This document shows, piece after piece, positions 61,300 to 64,000 of a DNA stretch of 64,000 nt. The notes beneath the pieces were generated by a model, which was given only the letters and a program-made list of their open reading frames with translations, was not told where the DNA came from and ran no database searches. Location of the stretch: contig JAGTSE010000002.1 in NCBI GenBank assembly GCA_018261615.1, positions 1-64,000 of the forward strand. Direction: 5' to 3'. How positions within the stretch are numbered: the first letter of the stretch is position 1; each line of letters begins with the position of its first letter. Position numbers and translations under genes: made by a program. The DNA comes from Pseudomonadota bacterium. GTDB taxonomy: Bacteria; Pseudomonadota; Gammaproteobacteria; Enterobacterales; Enterobacteriaceae.

Positions 61300-61659
61300 A
61301 TGTCAGACGCGGTGAAAATCTACCATAACCCTCGCTGCTCAAAGAGCCGTGAAACCCTGAACCTGCTGAAAGAGAACGGCATTGAGCCGCAGGTGGTGCT
61401 CTATCTGGAGACGCCGCCTGATGCGGCAACCATCAAACAACTGTTGCAGATGCTTGGCATGTCCAGCGCGCGGGAACTGATGCGCACGAAAGAGGAGCTG
61501 TATAAGACCCTGAATCTTGGTGATAACACATTATCTGAACAGGAACTGGTACAGGCGCTGGTGGATAACCCGAAGTTGATTGAGCGCCCGATTGTGGTGG
61601 CCAACGGCCAGGCGCGTATCGGCCGTCCGCCAGAGCAGGTTTTAGAAATTACAGGTTAA
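61300..61659 (+). CDS. yfgD: ArsC-family reductase-like protein YfgD
   Basis: A 119-residue ArsC-fold protein with the single catalytic-type Cys13 in YHNPRCSKSRETL and the arginine-bearing segment LIERPIVVANGQARIGRPPE near the C-terminus, both as in glutaredoxin-dependent arsenate reductases. No ars genes are nearby, so the physiological substrate is open. AAGGAGAAGAG precedes the ATG, 12 bases after bepA. Confidence 0.93.
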   Translation: MSDAVKIYHNPRCSKSRETLNLLKENGIEPQVVLYLETPPDAATIKQLLQMLGMSSARELMRTKEELYKTLNLGDNTLSEQELVQALVDNPKLIERPIVVANGQARIGRPPEQVLEITG

Positions 61660-61666
61660 ATTTTAT

Positions 61667-61739
61667 TGCCCGGTGGCGCTACGCTGACCAGGCCGACAAA
61701 ACCACACTGGCCGGATAAGAAGTAGCCGCCATCCGGCCA
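61667..61739. repeat. REP pair (BIME) between yfgD and hda
   Basis: TGCCCGGTGGCGCTACGCTG...CAGGCCGAC (61667-61697) and TGGCCGGATAAGAAGTAGCC...ATCCGGCC (61708-61739) are two REP-like units separating convergent genes. Confidence 0.75.
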
Positions 61740-61743
61740 TGAT

Positions 61744-62445
61744 TTATAACTTGAGAATATCTTTCACAAACGGAATGGTCAGCTTACGCTGAGCGGTAAT
61801 GGAAGCGTGATCCAGCACATCGAGAGTATCGAACAGCGTACGCATTTCTCTGTCCAGCCGTTTGAGCAGAAAACGGCCCACATCTTCCGGCAACTCAAAA
61901 CCACGAAGGCGCGCACGCAGTTGCAGCGCCTGTAACTTGTCTTCATCTGAGAGCGGTTGCAGCTTGTAGATCTGCCCCCAGTCCAGCCGCGAAGCCAGAT
62001 CCGGTAACCCCAGATTTAACTGCCGCGGCGGACGATCGCCGGTGATCAGCAGACGGGTTTTACCCTGTTCGAGAATACGGTTATAGAGGTTGAAGATCGC
62101 CATCTCCCACGGCTCGTCACCGGCAATGCATTCGATATTATCGATACACACCAGCGAGAGTTGCTCCATGCCCTCCAGTACTTCCGGCACGAACCAGGTG
62201 CGCTTATCCAGCGGCACATAGCCAACGGCATCACCGCGCCTGGAGAGCTCCGCGCAGGCGGCATGCAGCAAATGGCTGCGCCCGGCGCCTTCACGCGACC
62301 AGAAATAGATGTATCCGCTGTGTGCCTGGCGCAGAACGTTTTGCAACGCCGCCAGTAAAGAGGGGTTATCACCCGGCCAGAAACTCGCGAAGGTTTCATC
62401 ATCGGGTAAATATAATGGCAAAGAGAGCTGTGCCGGTGTGTTCAG
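61744..62445 (-). CDS. hda: DnaA inactivator Hda (CTG start)
   Basis: A 233-residue AAA+ protein that, with the DNA-loaded sliding clamp, stimulates DnaA-ATP hydrolysis and prevents re-initiation. The start is placed at the non-standard CTG 62445, as known for E. coli hda: GAGG lies 5 bases upstream, and the first residues ([14 protein letters not shown]) contain the clamp-binding motif QLSLPL (6-11). A start at the later TTG (62421) would delete that motif. The Walker A is the Hda-type GAGRSH; box VI-like segments around [11 protein letters not shown] contain the arginine finger region. Confidence 0.93.
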   Translation of the reverse strand: MNTPAQLSLPLYLPDDETFASFWPGDNPSLLAALQNVLRQAHSGYIYFWSREGAGRSHLLHAACAELSRRGDAVGYVPLDKRTWFVPEVLEGMEQLSLVCIDNIECIAGDEPWEMAIFNLYNRILEQGKTRLLITGDRPPRQLNLGLPDLASRLDWGQIYKLQPLSDEDKLQALQLRARLRGFELPEDVGRFLLKRLDREMRTLFDTLDVLDHASITAQRKLTIPFVKDILKL

Positions 62446-62502
62446 AGGTACCTCAACAGGGCTTACAAAAAACGCAGCAAGTTTACCATAAAATATGGCA
62501 AG

Positions 62503-62533
62503 GTTTGAACCGGGCGCAAAACCCGGTTCAAAC
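62503..62533 (-). terminator. Hairpin between uraA and hda
   Basis: GTTTGAACCGGG and CCCGGTTCAAAC, a 12-bp perfect stem with a 7-base loop, 8 bases beyond the uraA stop. No long T tract follows on the minus strand, so it may act as a partial terminator or as a decay barrier. Confidence 0.6.
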
Positions 62534-62541
62534 GGCAGGCA

Positions 62542-63831
62542 TTAACCTTTCGCAGCGTCGTCGTCCTGCGCGTCCAGCACCACTTCTTCCGGGCGCAGTA
62601 CGCTAATCAGTTTGAAGATCAGGCTCAGACAGACGCCAACGATGGTCGCCAGCGCCATGCCTTTCAGTTCCGCCGCGCCGATGTGCACTTTCGCGCCACT
62701 GACCCCGATGATCAGGATGACGGAAGTGAGGATCAGGTTTTGCGCTTTGCTGTAATCGACTTTCGATTCAATTAATACGCGAATACCGGATGCGCCAATC
62801 ACGCCGTACAGCAGCAACGATACGCCGCCCATGACAGGAACCGGGATTATCTGGATCGCCGCCGCCAGTTTACCGACGCAGGAGAGCAGGATCGCGATGA
62901 TAGCCGCACCACCGATAACCCAGGTGCTGTAAACTCGGGTAATGGCCATTACACCGATATTTTCACCGTACGTGGTGTTCGGCGTGGAACCAAAAAAGCC
63001 GGAAATAATCGTCGAGAGACCGTTAGCAAACATCGAACGATGCAGGCCCGGATCGCGGATCAGATCTTTTTTGATGATATTCGCCGTTACCACCAGATGT
63101 CCCACATGCTCGGCAATAACTACCAGCGCCGCAGGAAGAATGGTGAAAATCGCAAACCATTCGAAACGCGGAGTATAGAAAGTCGGCAGCGCAAACCAAT
63201 GTGCCTGCGCGATCGGCGTGGTATCGACAACGCCCATGACGAAGGAGAGCGCATAGCCCGCGAGCACGCCGATGAGGATCGGGATAATCGCCATAAAGCC
63301 ACGGAACAGCACCGAACCAAACACCGTTACGCCCAGCGTGACCATCGAAATGATCACCGTTTTACTATCCGCGTTCTGGCCGTCAACTGGCAGCAGACCC
63401 GCCATATTCGCCGCCACACCCGCCAGTTCCAGACCGATAACCGCCACGATAGCGCCCATTGCCGCAGGCGGGAACATCACATCCAGCCAGCCGGTACCGG
63501 CTTTCTTAACAATAAAGGAGACGATGCAGAACAACACGCCGCACATAATGAAACCACCCAGCGCCACTTCATAACCGAGCGGCAACAGCAGCAGCACTGG
63601 CGAGATAAACGCAAAGCTGGAACCGAGGTAAGCCGGAATTTTCCCCTTACAGATGAAGAGATAAAGCAGCGTCCCGATGCCATTGAACAGCAACACGGTG
63701 GCCGGGTTAATGTGAAACAGGATTGGCACCAGCACGGTCGCGCCAAACATGGCAAACAGGTGCTGCAAACTAAGCGGGATCGTCTGCAAAAGCGGCGGTC
63801 TTTCACTCACCCCGATAGCACGGCGCGTCAT
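62542..63831 (-). CDS. uraA: Uracil:proton symporter UraA
   Basis: A 429-residue NCS2-family permease with 14 membrane segments, same length as E. coli UraA. The uracil-binding Glu residues are expected in AEHVGHLVV (about 241) and in STPNTTYGENIGV (about 290). It imports uracil, which Upp converts to UMP. GAGGAAAA precedes the ATG. It lies downstream of upp behind an intrinsic terminator. Confidence 0.96.
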   Translation of the reverse strand: MTRRAIGVSERPPLLQTIPLSLQHLFAMFGATVLVPILFHINPATVLLFNGIGTLLYLFICKGKIPAYLGSSFAFISPVLLLLPLGYEVALGGFIMCGVLFCIVSFIVKKAGTGWLDVMFPPAAMGAIVAVIGLELAGVAANMAGLLPVDGQNADSKTVIISMVTLGVTVFGSVLFRGFMAIIPILIGVLAGYALSFVMGVVDTTPIAQAHWFALPTFYTPRFEWFAIFTILPAALVVIAEHVGHLVVTANIIKKDLIRDPGLHRSMFANGLSTIISGFFGSTPNTTYGENIGVMAITRVYSTWVIGGAAIIAILLSCVGKLAAAIQIIPVPVMGGVSLLLYGVIGASGIRVLIESKVDYSKAQNLILTSVILIIGVSGAKVHIGAAELKGMALATIVGVCLSLIFKLISVLRPEEVVLDAQDDDAAKG

Positions 63832-63896
63832 AATGTTTTTCCTCTGAGTGTTGTTGTTTGTCTCCCCGTCCTTTGCGGCGGGCAGTTTATGAATCC

Positions 63897-63927
63897 AAAA
63901 AAAAGCCGACTATCAAAGTCGGCTTTC
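63897..63927 (-). terminator. Terminator between upp and uraA
   Basis: On the minus strand GAAAGCCGAC, loop TTTGATA, GTCGGCTTTTTTTT. An intrinsic terminator 14 bases after the upp stop, so uraA expression depends on read-through or another promoter. Confidence 0.8.
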
Positions 63928-63940
63928 GATTTGTCATGCG

Positions 63941-64000
63941 TTACTTCGTACCAAAGATTTTGTCGCCTGCGTCGCCGAGGCCCGGAATAATGTAGCCGTG
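63941..64000 (-). CDS. upp: Uracil phosphoribosyltransferase, C-terminal end (partial)
   Basis: The last 19 codons and stop of Upp: HGYIIPGLGDAGDKIFGTK, identical to the E. coli C-terminus as I recall it, including the PGLGDAGD uracil-binding loop. Upp makes UMP from uracil and PRPP, matching the uracil importer encoded next to it. The remainder is beyond the window edge. Confidence 0.93.
   Translation of the reverse strand, partial: HGYIIPGLGDAGDKIFGTK

Noticed and set aside
63040..63990. 316-codon open frame antisense to uraA and upp
   Set aside because: It spans two genes and the terminator between them, with a charged low-complexity translation; a shadow frame.

Overview
The window is chromosomal DNA of a gamma-proteobacterium of the family Enterobacteriaceae. 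Nearly every gene is a full-length, high-identity match by eye to the Escherichia coli segment from yfeR/yfeH to upp/uraA, in the same order. The relative is not E. coli itself: yfeK-yfeS, ucpA, murQPR-yfeW, the eut operon, narQ and focB are absent from the places they hold in K-12. An extra flagellar FlxA-like gene and a small GNAT acetyltransferase gene are present, and 127-bp ERIC repeats occur. The genus (Enterobacter, Kosakonia or a neighbour) cannot be fixed from this sequence alone.

Layout. 1-96: edge of an IS-like element with the first 13 codons of a transposase-like gene. 97-735: flxA-like gene behind a sigma-28 promoter. 726-6986: yfeR, yfeH, ypeB, ligA, zipA, cysZ. 7132-11070: cysK, then the PTS operon ptsH-ptsI-crr with a Cra box and a large leader hairpin. 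11128-16833: sulfate/thiosulfate uptake and cysteine synthesis, cysP-cysT-cysW-cysA-cysM, with pdxK attached directly behind cysM. 16995-21471: yfeX, yfeY, yfeZ, ypeA, amiA, hemF. 21561-27086: maeB, talA, tktB (central carbon). 27152-30941: ypfG, nudK, aegA. 31499-35964: acrD (BaeR box and ERIC in its leader), ypfM, ERIC, GNAT gene, yffB. 35968-45092: dapE, ypfN, ypfH, tmcA, ypfJ, purC, bamC, dapA, gcvR, bcp. 45360-58366: the complete hydrogenase-4 operon hyfABCDEFGHIJ and its activator hyfR, with a sigma-54 promoter and a strong CRP-like site upstream of hyfA. 58540-64000: perM, bepA, yfgD, hda, uraA and the last codons of upp.

Functional themes. Sulfur assimilation is concentrated here: CysZ (sulfate entry), CysPTWA (ABC importer), CysK and CysM (the two O-acetylserine sulfhydrylases) and PdxK, which supplies their cofactor PLP. 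HyfA-J form a membrane-anchored [NiFe] hydrogenase related to complex I, expected to work with a formate dehydrogenase as a formate hydrogenlyase. The rest is mostly core housekeeping: DNA ligase, division (ZipA), Hda control of DnaA, outer-membrane assembly (BamC, BepA), lysine/DAP synthesis (DapA, DapE), purine synthesis and uracil uptake.

The least explained items are a 28-codon reading frame with a strong Shine-Dalgarno at 58490, whose SD is exactly complementary to a segment 70 bases upstream; the FlxA-like gene wedged against yfeR; ERIC elements in the leaders of acrD, the GNAT gene and probably hyfR; and the tight cysM-pdxK junction. No CRISPR array, prophage, tRNA or rRNA gene was seen, and I found no wholly new multigene system.
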